Source: Thiohalocapsa sp963704155 (GTDB lineage Bacteria; Pseudomonadota; Gammaproteobacteria; Chromatiales; Chromatiaceae). From it: a stretch of DNA of 64,000 nt. Shown here in pieces: positions 44,960-55,763 of the stretch. The DNA is taken from positions 1 through 64,000 of the forward strand of contig CAVPHF010000029.1 of assembly GCA_963704155.1 (NCBI GenBank). Direction: 5' to 3'. Under the pieces are notes generated by a model that worked only from the letters and a program-made list of their open reading frames with translations, did no database searches and was not told the DNA's origin. The first letter of the stretch is position 1, and each line of letters begins with the position of its first letter. The translations under genes were made by a program, and so were the position numbers.

Positions 44960-45189
44960 AGCTGCTCCTCCATCGACTTGAGGCGTGCCACCATGGCCTC
45001 AACCTTGCTTCGGGCCAACTCGGTCTTCTCGATCAGGTCCGCGCGCTCGCCGACCAAATGCTCTTGGCTGGCGCGCAGGGAGACATTCTCCTCCTGCAGC
45101 CGATCGCATAGGCGGATCAATTCATCCACCTGCCGCTCTAATAGATCTAAGTCGAAAACACCCATAATGCAGCCATCGCGGGAGATCAT
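44956..45189 (-). CDS. ZapB-like coiled-coil protein (TIGR02449 family)
   Basis: A 77-residue, nearly all-helical protein: LLERQVDELIRLCDRLQEEN, SLRASQEHLVGERADLIEKT, ARSKVEAMVARLKSMEEQL. It fits the TIGR02449 family, found upstream of zapA in gammaproteobacteria and regarded as a ZapB-like division protein. Its stop overlaps the zapA start by four bases, so the two are translationally coupled. The start may instead be ATG 45165 (MGVFDLDLLER), which removes eight residues; neither site has a strong ribosome binding site. Confidence 0.85.
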   Translation of the reverse strand: MISRDGCIMGVFDLDLLERQVDELIRLCDRLQEENVSLRASQEHLVGERADLIEKTELARSKVEAMVARLKSMEEQL

Positions 45190-45349
45190 CTCTACAGTGA
45201 CGCCGAACTATAGAAGGGCACAACCCAGCGGTCAATTGGCGAGGCGGCATTGGGTGCCTTATAGCATGCTCGGGAGGCCCAATCGCCCGATCACCGGGCC
45301 GCCGCTGCCGACATGTTATGATCCCTCGCCTTTGCCGGAAGCGCACTCC

Positions 45350-46020
45350 ATGCAACCCCCCACCACCCAGCAACCGATGGCCGAGGCTGCGGCGCATTAC
45401 GACGAACTCGACCAACTCTTGCAGCTCAGCCCGCTGTCACCGACTGCTGCAGAGGCCCAGGGTATCTTTCTAGGCCTGGTGAGCGGCGCACGCATCGCCG
45501 GCGTGCACGCCGAAGCCCAGTCAGCCGAGGATCGCCTCCTCGCCGAGTTGTTCCCGGTTGCGGTGGCCAATGCCGAAACCGCGTCCGATGCGTCGCCAGA
45601 AGGCGCGACAGACGCCGACAAGATCGCGCTGTGCCGGGCGCTGTTGGCCGATGTCGCCGCGCAGGCACGGGATCAGGCGGAAGGCACGGGAATGGCATTC
45701 CAGTTGCTGCTGCCATCGGAGGAGCGTCCGTTGCGGGAGCGCGCAATCGCCGTGCATGGCTGGACGCGCGGATTCTTGTTCGGGCTCGGCCTCACCGGCA
45801 TCGACACGACAGTTCTCTCGGACCCCGCGCGCGAGGCCTTCGGCGACTTGCTTGAGATCACGCGCATGGACCTCGAGGATCTCGATGACGACCAGACCAA
45901 CGAGGAGGCACTGACCGAGATCGTTGAATTCATCCGCGTCGCCGCGCTGCTGATGCTCGAAGAACAGACGTCCGGGCCGTCCGCGACAGCATCCGGCGCT
46001 GCCCGACAGGACTTGCACTG

Positions 46021-46021
<1 letters not shown>
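45350..46021 (+). CDS. ygfB: UPF0149 family protein YgfB
   Basis: A 223-residue YgfB/YecA-type protein. The segment SPTAAEAQGIFLGLVSGARIAG and the acidic C-terminal half (WTRGFLFGLGLTG, DLEDLDDDQTNEEALTEIVEFIRVAALLMLEE) are typical. The family lies upstream of pepP in gammaproteobacteria; in Pseudomonas aeruginosa YgfB interferes with the AlpA antiterminator and so affects beta-lactam resistance. ATG 45350 is preceded by GGAAG. The divergent zapA operon is 160 bases away. The stop overlaps the pepP start by one base. Confidence 0.9.
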
Positions 46022-47513
<1,492 letters not shown>

Positions 47514-47514
<1 letters not shown>

Positions 47515-48761
47515 TGCTCGACTTCGATCTGGTCATTATCGGCGGTGGACTGGTCGGCGGCAGCCTCGCCTGCGCGCTGCGCGGCAGCGGTCTCCGGGTC
47601 GGGGTCGTCGAGGCCGTCGCACCCAACGCCGCATCGCATCCGAGCTACGACGAGCGCGTCATTGCGCTGTCCCTGGGCAGTCGCCGCATCTTCGGCGGCC
47701 TCGGCATCTGGGATGACCTCAGCGCCGACGCCGAGCCGATTCGGCATGTGCATGTCTCCGACCGCGGCCACTTCGGCTTCGCGCACCTGGAGGCCGACGA
47801 CGAGGGCGTCGAGGCGCTCGGTTACGTGGCGCCGGCACGCGCGATTGGGCAAGCCCTGGAAGCCTGTCTGAGCGCGGGCGACGACATCGAGCTGATGCGC
47901 CCGGCGCGCCTGGTGGGCATGCGCCAGCAGCCGGATGCCTGGAACATCGAGGTCACGGTCGACGGCAGCTCGCGCCTGCTACGCAGCGCGCTGCTGGTGG
48001 CGGCGGACGGCGGCGATTCCGCCATACGACGGCGACTGGGTCTGCCGGTGCGCGAGCACAGCTACGGCTACGACGCGATCATCTCCACCGTGACACCCGA
48101 GCGCCCGCGGCCGCAGACCGCCTTCGAGCGCTTCACCGACAGCGGGCCGCTGGCCATGCTGCCGATGACCGAGGGCCGCTGGTCGGTGGTCTGGACCGCC
48201 CGCGACAGCGACACCGCCGGCATCCTGGCGCTCGATGACAAAGGCTTTCTGGCAGAGCTGCAACGGCGCTTCGGCCACCGCCTGGGCCGTCTGACCAGGC
48301 CCGGCCGGCGCATTGCCTATCCGCTGCGTCTGGTGCTGGCCAAGCAGCTCACGCGCCCGCGCCTGGCGCTGATCGGCAACGCCGCCCACACGCTGCACCC
48401 GGTCGCCGGCCAGGGCTTCAACCTGGGACTGCGCGACGTCGCAGAACTGGCGGACCTGCTCGCCGAGGCCCAGCAGACCGGTCGTGACCCAGGTGGCCAC
48501 GCGGTGCTCAACGGCTACCGCGAGCGCCGCGGTCGCGACCAAGCCGGTGTCGCACTGCTCACCGACGGCCTGGCGCGCCTGTTCACCAATCCATGGACGC
48601 CGGTGCGCCTTGGCCGCAACCTCGGTATGCTGGGTCTGGACCTGCTGCCGCCGGCGCGACATCTGCTTGCTCGGCGCTTCATGGGCACCGGCGGACGCCT
48701 GCCACGGCTGGCCAGAGGATTGAGCGTCGGTGGCTCCGACCCAGCGGCCGGGGGCTCCTAG
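47514..48761 (+). CDS. ubiH: 2-octaprenyl-6-methoxyphenol hydroxylase UbiH
   Basis: A 415-residue FAD monooxygenase of the ubiquinone pathway. FAD motifs are complete: GGGLVGGSLA (residues 9-18), VAADGGDSAIRRRLG in the middle and GNAAHTLHPVAGQGFNLGLRDV near residue 290. The order pepP-ubiH-ubiI is standard in gammaproteobacteria, which separates it from the paralogue that follows. It starts within the pepP stop (one-base overlap). Confidence 0.93.
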
Positions 48762-48841
48762 GTCACGACGGCCGTTTGCCGCTTACTCGCTTGTCAGCCC
48801 TTCACTCTCGCGACTCGTCCCTCGTAACGCGCCACTTTTTC

Positions 48842-50059
48842 ATGATGCAGCAAGCTCCCGAAACCTTCGACATCCTCATCGTCGGCGGCGGCATGGTCGG
48901 CGCGGCGATGGCCTGTGCCTGCCGCGACAAGGGTTGGCGCATCGGCGTCATCGACGGCCAACCGCCCCAACGCAAATGGCCCGCGGGCGAGCTGGACCTG
49001 CGCGTCTCCGCCCTGAGCCGCGCCAGCCAGCGCATCCTCGAACGTCTGGGCGCCTGGCCGCGCATCACCGAACTCGGCGCCAGCGTTTATCGCGAGATGC
49101 AGGTCTGGGACGCGGTGGGCGGCGCCAGCATCCACTTCGACAGCGCCGACATCGGCCAGCCGGACCTGGGACACATCGTCGAGAACCGGGTAACCCGTTT
49201 GGCACTCTGGGAGCTGCTCGAGCAGGCAACGGACGTCAGCCTCTTCTGCCCGGCCGCTGTTGAGCAACTGCAGGTCGAGGACAGGGCCGCGGTGTTGAAA
49301 CTGACCGATGGCCGCAGCCTGCAAGCCGGGCTGGTCATCGGTGCCGACGGCCGCGCTTCGTTGGTGCGCGAGTCGCTCGGCATCGACACCGGCGGCTGGG
49401 CCTATGATCAGCGCGCCGTCGTGGCCAATGTGGAGGTCGCGCATTGGCACCGCGAGACCGCCTGGCAGCGTTTCCTGCCGACCGGACCGCTGGCCTTCCT
49501 GCCGCTGGCGGACGGGCGCTGCTCCATTGTCTGGTCGGCCGACGAGCAGCGCGCGGACGAGCTCTTGGCGCTCGACGACGCCGGCTTCATCGCGGCGCTG
49601 GACGAGGCGTTCCAGCAGCGGCTCGGCGCTGTACTGTCGGTCGGTCCAAGGGCGGCCTTCCCGCTTCGGCTGCAGCATGCCCTGCGTTATGTGCAGCCGC
49701 GCGCAGCCTTGATCGGCGATGCGGCGCACGCCATCCACCCGCTCGCCGGCCAGGGGGTCAATCTGGGTTTTCTGGATGTCGGCGCGCTGACCGATGCGCT
49801 CGAGCACGCGCGCAGCAGAGGCCGCGACATCGGCAGCCTGGCCACGCTGCGCCGCTACGAACGTGCGCGCCGAGGTGAGAATCTGATCATGCTCGGCGCC
49901 ATGGATGCCTTCAAGCGCCTCTTCGGCAATCGAATCGCGCCCTTGGTGGCTGGCCGCAATCTGGGTCTGGCCACGGCCGAGCGCATCGTGCCGCTGAAGC
50001 GCGCCTTCATGTCCCGGGCGCTCGGCCTCGGCAGCGACCTACCGTCGCTGGCGCGCTAG
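48842..50059 (+). CDS. ubiI: 2-octaprenylphenol hydroxylase UbiI (VisC-like)
   Basis: A 405-residue FAD monooxygenase paralogous to UbiH. VGGGMVGAAMACACRD (about 15-30) is the dinucleotide-binding motif, IGADGRASLVRESLG the DG motif and GDAAHAIHPLAGQGVNLGFLDV the C-terminal FAD contact. It probably hydroxylates C5 of the ubiquinone ring in the Ubi complex. Two adjacent ATGs (48842 and 48845) are possible starts; the longer frame beginning at 48593 overlaps ubiH and is rejected. About 80 bases separate it from ubiH. Confidence 0.92.
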   Translation: MMQQAPETFDILIVGGGMVGAAMACACRDKGWRIGVIDGQPPQRKWPAGELDLRVSALSRASQRILERLGAWPRITELGASVYREMQVWDAVGGASIHFDSADIGQPDLGHIVENRVTRLALWELLEQATDVSLFCPAAVEQLQVEDRAAVLKLTDGRSLQAGLVIGADGRASLVRESLGIDTGGWAYDQRAVVANVEVAHWHRETAWQRFLPTGPLAFLPLADGRCSIVWSADEQRADELLALDDAGFIAALDEAFQQRLGAVLSVGPRAAFPLRLQHALRYVQPRAALIGDAAHAIHPLAGQGVNLGFLDVGALTDALEHARSRGRDIGSLATLRRYERARRGENLIMLGAMDAFKRLFGNRIAPLVAGRNLGLATAERIVPLKRAFMSRALGLGSDLPSLAR

Positions 50060-50113
50060 ACCGCCGAAGGATGAGTTCAGCTCGCCCCAGCCACTCGCCA
50101 CTCGCACCTTCCA

Positions 50114-51373
50114 ATGTCGACCCTCGTGCTCGCGCTAAAGAGCCTGCTGAACCGCCGCTTCACCGCGCTCTTGACGCTGCTGTCGATCGCGCTCAGCGTC
50201 GCGCTGCTGATCGGTGTCGAGCGCGTGCGCACCGAGACCCGGGCGAGCTTCGCCAGCACCATCTCCGGCACCGACCTGATCGTCGGCGCGCGCAGTGGGC
50301 CGGTCCAGTTGCTGCTGTACTCGGTGTTTCGCATCGGCAGCCCCACCAACAACATCTCCTGGCAGAGCTATCAGGACATTGCCGCACACCCCAAGGTGGC
50401 CTGGACGGTGCCGCTGTCGCTCGGCGATTCTCACCGGGGCTTTCGTGTGCTCGGCACCACCGCGGCCTATTTCGACCACTACCGTTACGCGCGTGAGCGC
50501 GGCCTGGTGCTGGCGGAGGGTCAGCGCTTTGCCGACCTATTCGATGCCGTGCTCGGCGCCGAGGTGGCGGATGCGCTGGGCTACCAGCTGGGCGATCAGA
50601 TCATCGTCGCGCACGGCGCCGGTGACGTCAGCTTTGCCCGGCATGATGACAAGCCGTTTCGCGTGGCCGGCATCCTCGCGCGCACCGGCACGCCGGTGGA
50701 TCGCACCGTGCATGTCAGCCTGGAAGCGATCGAGGCGATCCATGCCGGCTGGCAGGGCGGCGCGCCGGTACCCGGGCTCAGGGCCGACGCGCGGCGGATA
50801 CGCGCGATGGACCTGACGCCGGACGCGATCACGGCGGTGCTGGTGGGGCTGGACTCGAAGATCGCGGCCTTCTCGGTGCAGCGCTTCATCAACACCTATC
50901 GCCACGAGCCGCTGCTGGCGGTGCTGCCCGGCGTCGCGCTCGGGGAGCTGTGGGGGCTGATCGGTGTCGCGGAGAATGCCTTGTTGATCGTCTCCGGCTT
51001 CGTCGTGCTGGTCGGGCTGATCGGTATGCTGACGGCGCTGCTGATCGGGCTGAACGAACGCCGCCGCGAGATGGCCATCCTGCGCTCGGTCGGCGCCAGA
51101 CCCGCCCATGTGCTGGCGCTGATCATCGGCGAGGCGGCGGCGCTGACGCTGCTCGGCATTCTGCTCGGGGTGGGGCTCTTGTATGGCCTGCTCGCCGCCG
51201 CCCAGCCGTTGATCGAGGCCCAACTCGGCCTGTTCATCGGCATCGGCGCATTATCGGCGCACGAATGGCTGCTGCTGGGCGCCGTGATGGTGTCCGGACT
51301 GCTGGTCGGGCTGCTGCCCGGCTGGCGCGCCTATCGGATGTCGCTGGCGGATGGACTATCGATTCGAATCTAG
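50114..51373 (+). CDS. MacB/FtsX-type ABC transporter permease
   Basis: A 419-residue permease. One N-terminal membrane helix (LLTLLSIALSVALLIGV) is followed by a large periplasmic domain (about 45-270) and three C-terminal helices with the FtsX signature GLNERRREMAILRSVGARPAHVLALII. This topology belongs to the MacB/LolC type, in which mechanical transmission rather than transport across the membrane is common. The ATP-binding subunit normally encoded just upstream is missing: ubiI occupies that place. A DUF3299 lipoprotein gene, its usual companion, follows 40 bases downstream. Confidence 0.87.
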   Translation: MSTLVLALKSLLNRRFTALLTLLSIALSVALLIGVERVRTETRASFASTISGTDLIVGARSGPVQLLLYSVFRIGSPTNNISWQSYQDIAAHPKVAWTVPLSLGDSHRGFRVLGTTAAYFDHYRYARERGLVLAEGQRFADLFDAVLGAEVADALGYQLGDQIIVAHGAGDVSFARHDDKPFRVAGILARTGTPVDRTVHVSLEAIEAIHAGWQGGAPVPGLRADARRIRAMDLTPDAITAVLVGLDSKIAAFSVQRFINTYRHEPLLAVLPGVALGELWGLIGVAENALLIVSGFVVLVGLIGMLTALLIGLNERRREMAILRSVGARPAHVLALIIGEAAALTLLGILLGVGLLYGLLAAAQPLIEAQLGLFIGIGALSAHEWLLLGAVMVSGLLVGLLPGWRAYRMSLADGLSIRI

Positions 51374-51412
51374 ACACCTCGGTCCTCGGCCCTAAACTCA
51401 AGAGATCATTCG

Positions 51413-52024
51413 ATGAATACGAGAACGTATCTGTTGGCACTGCCGGCTTGTCTGCTGGCCATTTTAGTCGCTGGTTGCGGCGATGACGCCGGGACCGATA
51501 CGAACACCGCGGCGCCCCCGGCAACCGAAGACGGCAGCGTGGCCGCGCCTGGCGAGGTCAATCTCGGGCCCGAGCTGGAATGGGACGACCTGATCCCGGC
51601 CGACTGGCAGCCGGAGAAGTTGATGGCGGACTATGATGCCGACAACCTCACCGACGATGATCCGCGCGCCGACGAACTGATGGACAAGCTCAAGGCGCTG
51701 TGGGCGGAGGCGCCGGTTGTCGAAGCACTGGATGGCCGGGAGGTGCGGCTGCCGGGCTTCGTCGTGCCGCTGGAGACCGACGCAACCGAGATCGCCGAGT
51801 TCCTGCTCGTGCCCTACTTCGGTGCCTGCATCCATGTGCCGCCGCCGCCGGCCAATCAGACCGTCTATGTGATCACGGCCGACGGCGCCCCATACAAGGG
51901 CGAGCTGTTCGACACCGTGTGGGTGGAGGGACGCATGCGCATCGAGCATTTCAGCGATGATCTCGGCGACGCCGGCTACCGCATCGAGAACGCGCGTGTC
52001 AGCGCCTACGAGGAAGAGATCTGA
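51413..52024 (+). CDS. DUF3299 lipoprotein
   Basis: A 203-residue probable lipoprotein. The signal peptide ends in LVAGCGDD, with Cys24 as the lipidated residue, followed by a Thr/Ala/Asp-rich linker. The DUF3299 domain (about 90-200) carries VRLPGFVVPLETDATEIAEFLLVPYFGACIHV (in two pieces) and PPPPANQTVYV, with a conserved Cys in GACIH. Members of this family repeatedly accompany a MacB-type permease in proteobacteria and their function is unknown. It may supply a substrate-binding or periplasmic partner for the upstream permease. Confidence 0.85.
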   Translation: MNTRTYLLALPACLLAILVAGCGDDAGTDTNTAAPPATEDGSVAAPGEVNLGPELEWDDLIPADWQPEKLMADYDADNLTDDDPRADELMDKLKALWAEAPVVEALDGREVRLPGFVVPLETDATEIAEFLLVPYFGACIHVPPPPANQTVYVITADGAPYKGELFDTVWVEGRMRIEHFSDDLGDAGYRIENARVSAYEEEI

Positions 52025-52028
52025 GGGC

Positions 52029-52427
52029 GTGCCGACCTGCGCCTTGGCTACGCTCTCATCGGCGGCGCCGTCGTGGCTGCGGTCTTCACTGGGGCTGCTG
52101 CAACGATCGGCACTGTTGTCGGCGCTGTGCCTGTCCGCCGGAGCCGCGTCCGCGGCGCCGCGGGGAAACTGCCACATCCATGCGCCGGCCGAGGCCGCGT
52201 CCGGTCAAACGCCCACGGTCGAAGCAGTCCCAGCAACCATCGGTCCATTCGATGGCGTCGGTGCCTGTGAACGCGCCAGGCGCGGCTTGTTCGGCGAGCT
52301 TGGCCGCTGCCATTGCAGCGCCGGTTTCACGCCTGGCTGGGTTGGCCGCGAGACCGGCTTCGGGGCGGGCAGCCGGGTGGGCGGTGGGATCGGCAGCGAA
52401 TCGGCAGGCGGCGTCGCCTTGCCCTGA
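52029..52427 (+). CDS. Possible secreted Cys-containing protein of unknown function
   Basis: A 132-residue frame starting with GTG directly after the DUF3299 stop. A signal-like segment (SALLSALCLSAGAASA) precedes GNCHIHAPAEA, and a later motif ACERARRGLFGELGRCHCS brings further Cys. The Gly-rich C-terminus (GFGAGSRVGGGIGSE) looks loose. The Cys/His pattern and the signal peptide argue for a real gene in the operon with the permease; the poor GTG start, with GAGGG too close, argues against it. I do not recognise the family. Confidence 0.42.
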   Translation: MPTCALATLSSAAPSWLRSSLGLLQRSALLSALCLSAGAASAAPRGNCHIHAPAEAASGQTPTVEAVPATIGPFDGVGACERARRGLFGELGRCHCSAGFTPGWVGRETGFGAGSRVGGGIGSESAGGVALP

Positions 52428-52448
52428 GCTAGTCGAGGCTCGGTCGCG

Positions 52449-53459
52449 TTAGAGCAGCGACCCGCGGATGATGATGGCGACGATCAACAACGCCAGCAGC
52501 ACGGCCCAGAGACCGATGTAGAGCACCATGGATTGCTGAGCCTTGGTGCGCTCGAGCCAGGTGCGCGGCCGTACGCCCTTGGTCCAGAATACGATCTTGG
52601 CCGACAGCAGCACGCAGACGACGTTGACCGCGAGCAGCAATGCGGCACCGGACGCCAGCTCCCAGCGCGCGCTGCCGAGCAGCATCCCGAGCACGGAGGT
52701 CGGCGGCAGCAGCGCCACCGCAACCATGACTCCGACCAGCGCCGTGGACAGCCCCGATGCCAGCGACAGCACCGCGGCCGCGCCGGACGCGAGCGCCAAG
52801 GCCACGCTGGCGAGGTTGACGTCGGTGCGCGCCAGTATCTCGTGGCTGTCCAGATTCAGCGGCAAGAGCAGGCCGAATCCGAGTGACAGCAGCAACGCGA
52901 GGCCCAAACCCGCCGCAGCCGTGCCGAGCGCACGCGTCGCCAGCGCCCGATCGCCCAGCGAGGCGGCGAAGGCAAAGGCGATGATCGGCCCGAGCAGCGG
53001 CGCGATCACCATGGCGCCGATGACTACGGCAACGTTGTTCTCGGCCAAGCCGATGGCGGCGACGATGGTCGACAGAATCACCAAGAGCGTATAGTTCAGA
53101 TCGAGCCGGGCGCCCTTCGCGATCTCGGTATAGAGCTCCTCGCGGGTGGCACTGACGCTGCCGTCATTACCGTTGCCGTTGCGCTCCTTGTCGCCATCCT
53201 TTTCCGATTCCTCCTGCAGCCTCGGTACAACCGCATCGACCGGCAGCACCAGAACACGTGCCCCATGCTCGGATTCGAGCAGACTCTCCAGTGCATCCAT
53301 CAGCGGCTGCCGCGCCGCATCCGGCACCAGCATGCGAAATGCCTGACGGCCGTCCTCTGTTGGCTGTCCCCACCAGGTATCGACGGCGCCGTAGAATCCG
53401 CCCATGCCGATGACTTCCTTGGCATGGCGCGCCGGCGCAATGACTTCGACCACGCGCAT
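52449..53459 (-). CDS. DUF389 (TIGR00341) membrane protein
   Basis: A 336-residue protein. Residues 1-80 form a small soluble domain (MRVVEVIAPARHAKEVIGMGG), followed by a charged, disordered linker rich in Lys, Asn and Gly (about 84-105), then DUF389 with about seven membrane helices. EIAKGARLDLNYTLLVILSTIVAAIGL and NNVAVVIGAMVIAPLLGPI are diagnostic of TIGR00341. The family's function is unknown; transport has been suggested. It lies 11 bases downstream of sufE on the minus strand. Confidence 0.88.
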   Translation of the reverse strand: MRVVEVIAPARHAKEVIGMGGFYGAVDTWWGQPTEDGRQAFRMLVPDAARQPLMDALESLLESEHGARVLVLPVDAVVPRLQEESEKDGDKERNGNGNDGSVSATREELYTEIAKGARLDLNYTLLVILSTIVAAIGLAENNVAVVIGAMVIAPLLGPIIAFAFAASLGDRALATRALGTAAAGLGLALLLSLGFGLLLPLNLDSHEILARTDVNLASVALALASGAAAVLSLASGLSTALVGVMVAVALLPPTSVLGMLLGSARWELASGAALLLAVNVVCVLLSAKIVFWTKGVRPRTWLERTKAQQSMVLYIGLWAVLLALLIVAIIIRGSLL

Positions 53460-53470
53460 CTCGGCGCCGC

Positions 53471-53893
53471 TCAGAGCTGCGCCCGCGCGTTGCGGGCGAT
53501 CTGATACACGCGCTCGATGAAGTGCTGCATCCCCACCCGGCGGTTCGGACTCAAGTGCTCCTCGAGCCCAAGTTTGGCGATATAGCGGCGGGCGTCGGTC
53601 TCCAGCACCGCCTGCGGCGTCTTGCGCTGGAAGGGCACCAACAGCAGTGCGACCAGTCCGCGGACCAGCGGCGTCTCCGCGTCGGCGCGAAATTCGATCA
53701 CCGACGGGTCTTCATGGGTCAGGCTCCCGGTGAGCCAGGTCTCGGTATTGCAGCCTTGGACCAGGTTGGCCTCGTTCTTCTCGCTGTCCGCCAGCGGCAG
53801 CAGCTCTCGGCTGAGATCGCCGATCAGCTCGTAGCGTGCCTCCCAGGTGTCGAGCAGCTCGAAGGCATCGAGAACATCTTTGGCATCCATCAT
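53471..53893 (-). CDS. sufE: SufE family sulfur acceptor protein
   Basis: A 140-residue protein that accepts sulfane sulfur from a cysteine desulfurase and enhances Fe-S cluster assembly. Cys48 in NLVQGCNTETWL is the acceptor; the family usually shows VxGCQSxVW, so Asn-Thr-Glu here is a variation. FELLDTWEARYELIGDLSRE opens the fold and LGLEEHLSPNRRVGMQ closes it. No sufS, sufB or other suf gene is adjacent; it is paired instead with a DUF389 membrane protein. Confidence 0.9.
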   Translation of the reverse strand: MMDAKDVLDAFELLDTWEARYELIGDLSRELLPLADSEKNEANLVQGCNTETWLTGSLTHEDPSVIEFRADAETPLVRGLVALLLVPFQRKTPQAVLETDARRYIAKLGLEEHLSPNRRVGMQHFIERVYQIARNARAQL

Positions 53894-53985
53894 GGGCTGG
53901 CTCCTGCGTTATCTGTGTGTCTGCACCCAATCGATCCGCCGTGCAGTGGGGCATCGTTGCCGGGGCCGTCGGCTGGCGTCGCGAG

Positions 53986-55284
53986 TCAGCGTGCGGCGGT
54001 GCGGCGCTCCTCCACGCCGTGCGCGGCGGATGCCGAGTCGAAACTCTCAGCGGTGGACGCTTCGGCCGCCTGGAGAGGTCCGCCGCGTTCCGCGAGCACC
54101 CGATGATAGAACTCCAGCAAGCGCTGGACCAGGACAGGCGCAGACCAGTGTTGTGCGTAGCGCACCGCGCGCGCACTCAGCGCGCGGCGCAGGGCGCGGT
54201 CCGACAACAGACGCACACAATGGGCCGCGAAGGCGGCCTCGTCATACGGGGCGATCAGGCAGCCGTCGCCCTGACTCAGCACCTCGCGCGTGCCCATCTC
54301 GGCAATAGAGACGACGGGGGTGCCAAGGGCCATGGACTCCAACAAGACCAGACCCTGAGTCTCGGTCAGCGAGGCGAAGACGAAGGCGTTGCCGGCGGCA
54401 TAGCAGTCTTCCAACGACCCATCGCGATTCAGATAGCCAATGAAGCGGACATGCGCCTGAAGATCGAGGCGGCGCGTCAGCAGTTCCAGTTGCCTGCGCG
54501 CCGGACCGCCGCCCGCGATGACCAGCAACACGTCCGGCAGCTCGGCCTTCACATGCACAAGCATCCGCAGCAGGAAATCGCAGTTCTTTTCGAACGCGAG
54601 CCGCCCGACGTGCACCAGCAGCGGCCGATCTGGCGCGATGCCATGGGCGCGACGGAAACGCGCCCCGTCGCCCTCGGCAAACTGCTCAAGCTCGATGCCG
54701 GTCGGCACGACCTCCGCTGGCGTGCGGATACCGTATCGCTCCAGCACCTCGAGCATGGCGCGCGACGGCACCACCAGTGCGTCGACATCGTTGCACTGGG
54801 CCGCGGAAAAACTGCGCGCGGCATAGCGCATCCAGGCGCCAGGCAGAAAGGTGACGTATTTGTCGAGGTATTGTTCGAAAAAGGTATGATAACTCTCGAT
54901 CACGGGCGCCGAGAGCCAACGCGCGATGGCAAGTCCGGCATAGTGGGCGACAAAGGGTGTATGGATGTGTACAAGGTCGAAGCCGCGCTCCGTCAATTGC
55001 GGGCGCAAGGCGCGGATGCGCCGCCAGCGCATCATGCGGTCCTCGGGATCGAAGAACAGATAGCGCGCCGGGATGCGAATCACCTCGAACGGGTCGGCGA
55101 CCGGCGCGGCACGCTCGTCAGCATTTGACTCAGCACCGACCACCGCGTCGCCTTGGCCATAGTCCGGCGCCAGCAGCGTGACCGCATGGCCCAGGGCCAC
55201 GAGTTCTCGTGCCACGGTCTGGATGGACGTCGAGACGCCGTTGACCCGCGGGAAATAGACGTCTGAGATCATCAACACGCGCAT
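53986..55284 (-). CDS. Glycosyltransferase family 4 protein
   Basis: A 432-residue GT-B enzyme. The N-terminal acceptor domain begins MISDVYFPRVNGVSTSIQTV, typical of GT4 transferases that modify lipids or phosphatidylinositol; DLVHIHTPFVAHYAG and YHTFFEQYLDKY follow. The C-terminal donor domain contains HVGRLAFEKNCDFLLRML, VIAGGGPARRQLE and the EX7E motif region ASLTETQGLVLLESMALG. The acceptor is not known; it may be diacylglycerol or a polyprenyl lipid. I chose ATG 55284; the frame opens at 55392 but adds unrelated residues. The last 35 residues are low complexity. Confidence 0.88.
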   Translation of the reverse strand: MRVLMISDVYFPRVNGVSTSIQTVARELVALGHAVTLLAPDYGQGDAVVGAESNADERAAPVADPFEVIRIPARYLFFDPEDRMMRWRRIRALRPQLTERGFDLVHIHTPFVAHYAGLAIARWLSAPVIESYHTFFEQYLDKYVTFLPGAWMRYAARSFSAAQCNDVDALVVPSRAMLEVLERYGIRTPAEVVPTGIELEQFAEGDGARFRRAHGIAPDRPLLVHVGRLAFEKNCDFLLRMLVHVKAELPDVLLVIAGGGPARRQLELLTRRLDLQAHVRFIGYLNRDGSLEDCYAAGNAFVFASLTETQGLVLLESMALGTPVVSIAEMGTREVLSQGDGCLIAPYDEAAFAAHCVRLLSDRALRRALSARAVRYAQHWSAPVLVQRLLEFYHRVLAERGGPLQAAEASTAESFDSASAAHGVEERRTAAR

Positions 55285-55412
55285 GACTGGTTCCAAACCT
55301 GATTCCAAAAGGGGAGTCGGTGTCGGTTCGTCCGAGCGCCGTCTAAATCGTTCAATGGTACCAGCATGCCGAGCGGCACAAGCCCCGCGCATTCAATGGA
55401 GAGGGTGACACC

Positions 55413-55763
55413 ATGAACCCAAGCCTGGCAGCAGGTGCGCTGGCCTGCACGATGCTGTTTCAGCCGCAGCTTGCCAAGGCCGCCGAGCAAACCCTTTGGG
55501 GCTATGGCGTGCGCAGCTGCGACAGCTATCTGGAGGCCGATACCGCGCGTGAGGCCGGCGATGCGTCGGAGTTTCAGCGCTACGAAGACTGGCTCACCGG
55601 CTTCATCTCCGGACTCAACCTGGCAACCGGTGAAGACGTGTTGCGCGGCTCCGGCATCGAGTCCGCGATGCGTCGGGCAGGAGCCTATTGCAAGGGCAAT
55701 CCGGACTCGGACTTCTTCAACGCGACCATGGACTTCGTGCGCATGCTGACCAGTATCCAGTAG
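55413..55763 (+). CDS. Small secreted protein of unknown function
   Basis: A 116-residue exported protein. The signal peptide (residues 1-23) is followed by LWGYGVRSCDSYLEAD, a helical section with YEDWLTGFISGLN, and a second Cys in RRAGAYCKGNPDS. The two mature Cys could form one disulfide in a small helical fold, reminiscent of HdeA-type acid chaperones or Rap1a-like proteins in layout, but I cannot assign a family with confidence. ATG 55413 has GGAGAGGG upstream. It is divergent from the GT4 gene. Confidence 0.7.
   Translation: MNPSLAAGALACTMLFQPQLAKAAEQTLWGYGVRSCDSYLEADTAREAGDASEFQRYEDWLTGFISGLNLATGEDVLRGSGIESAMRRAGAYCKGNPDSDFFNATMDFVRMLTSIQ

Noticed and set aside
48790..48840. TCGTCCCTCGT motif shared with 43509-43526
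   Set aside because: Only 11 bases are shared between the two intergenic spots; this may be chance in GC-rich DNA and is too weak to call a repeat family.
53836..55128. A 430-codon plus-strand open frame
   Set aside because: It is antisense to the GT4 glycosyltransferase, whose motifs are intact.
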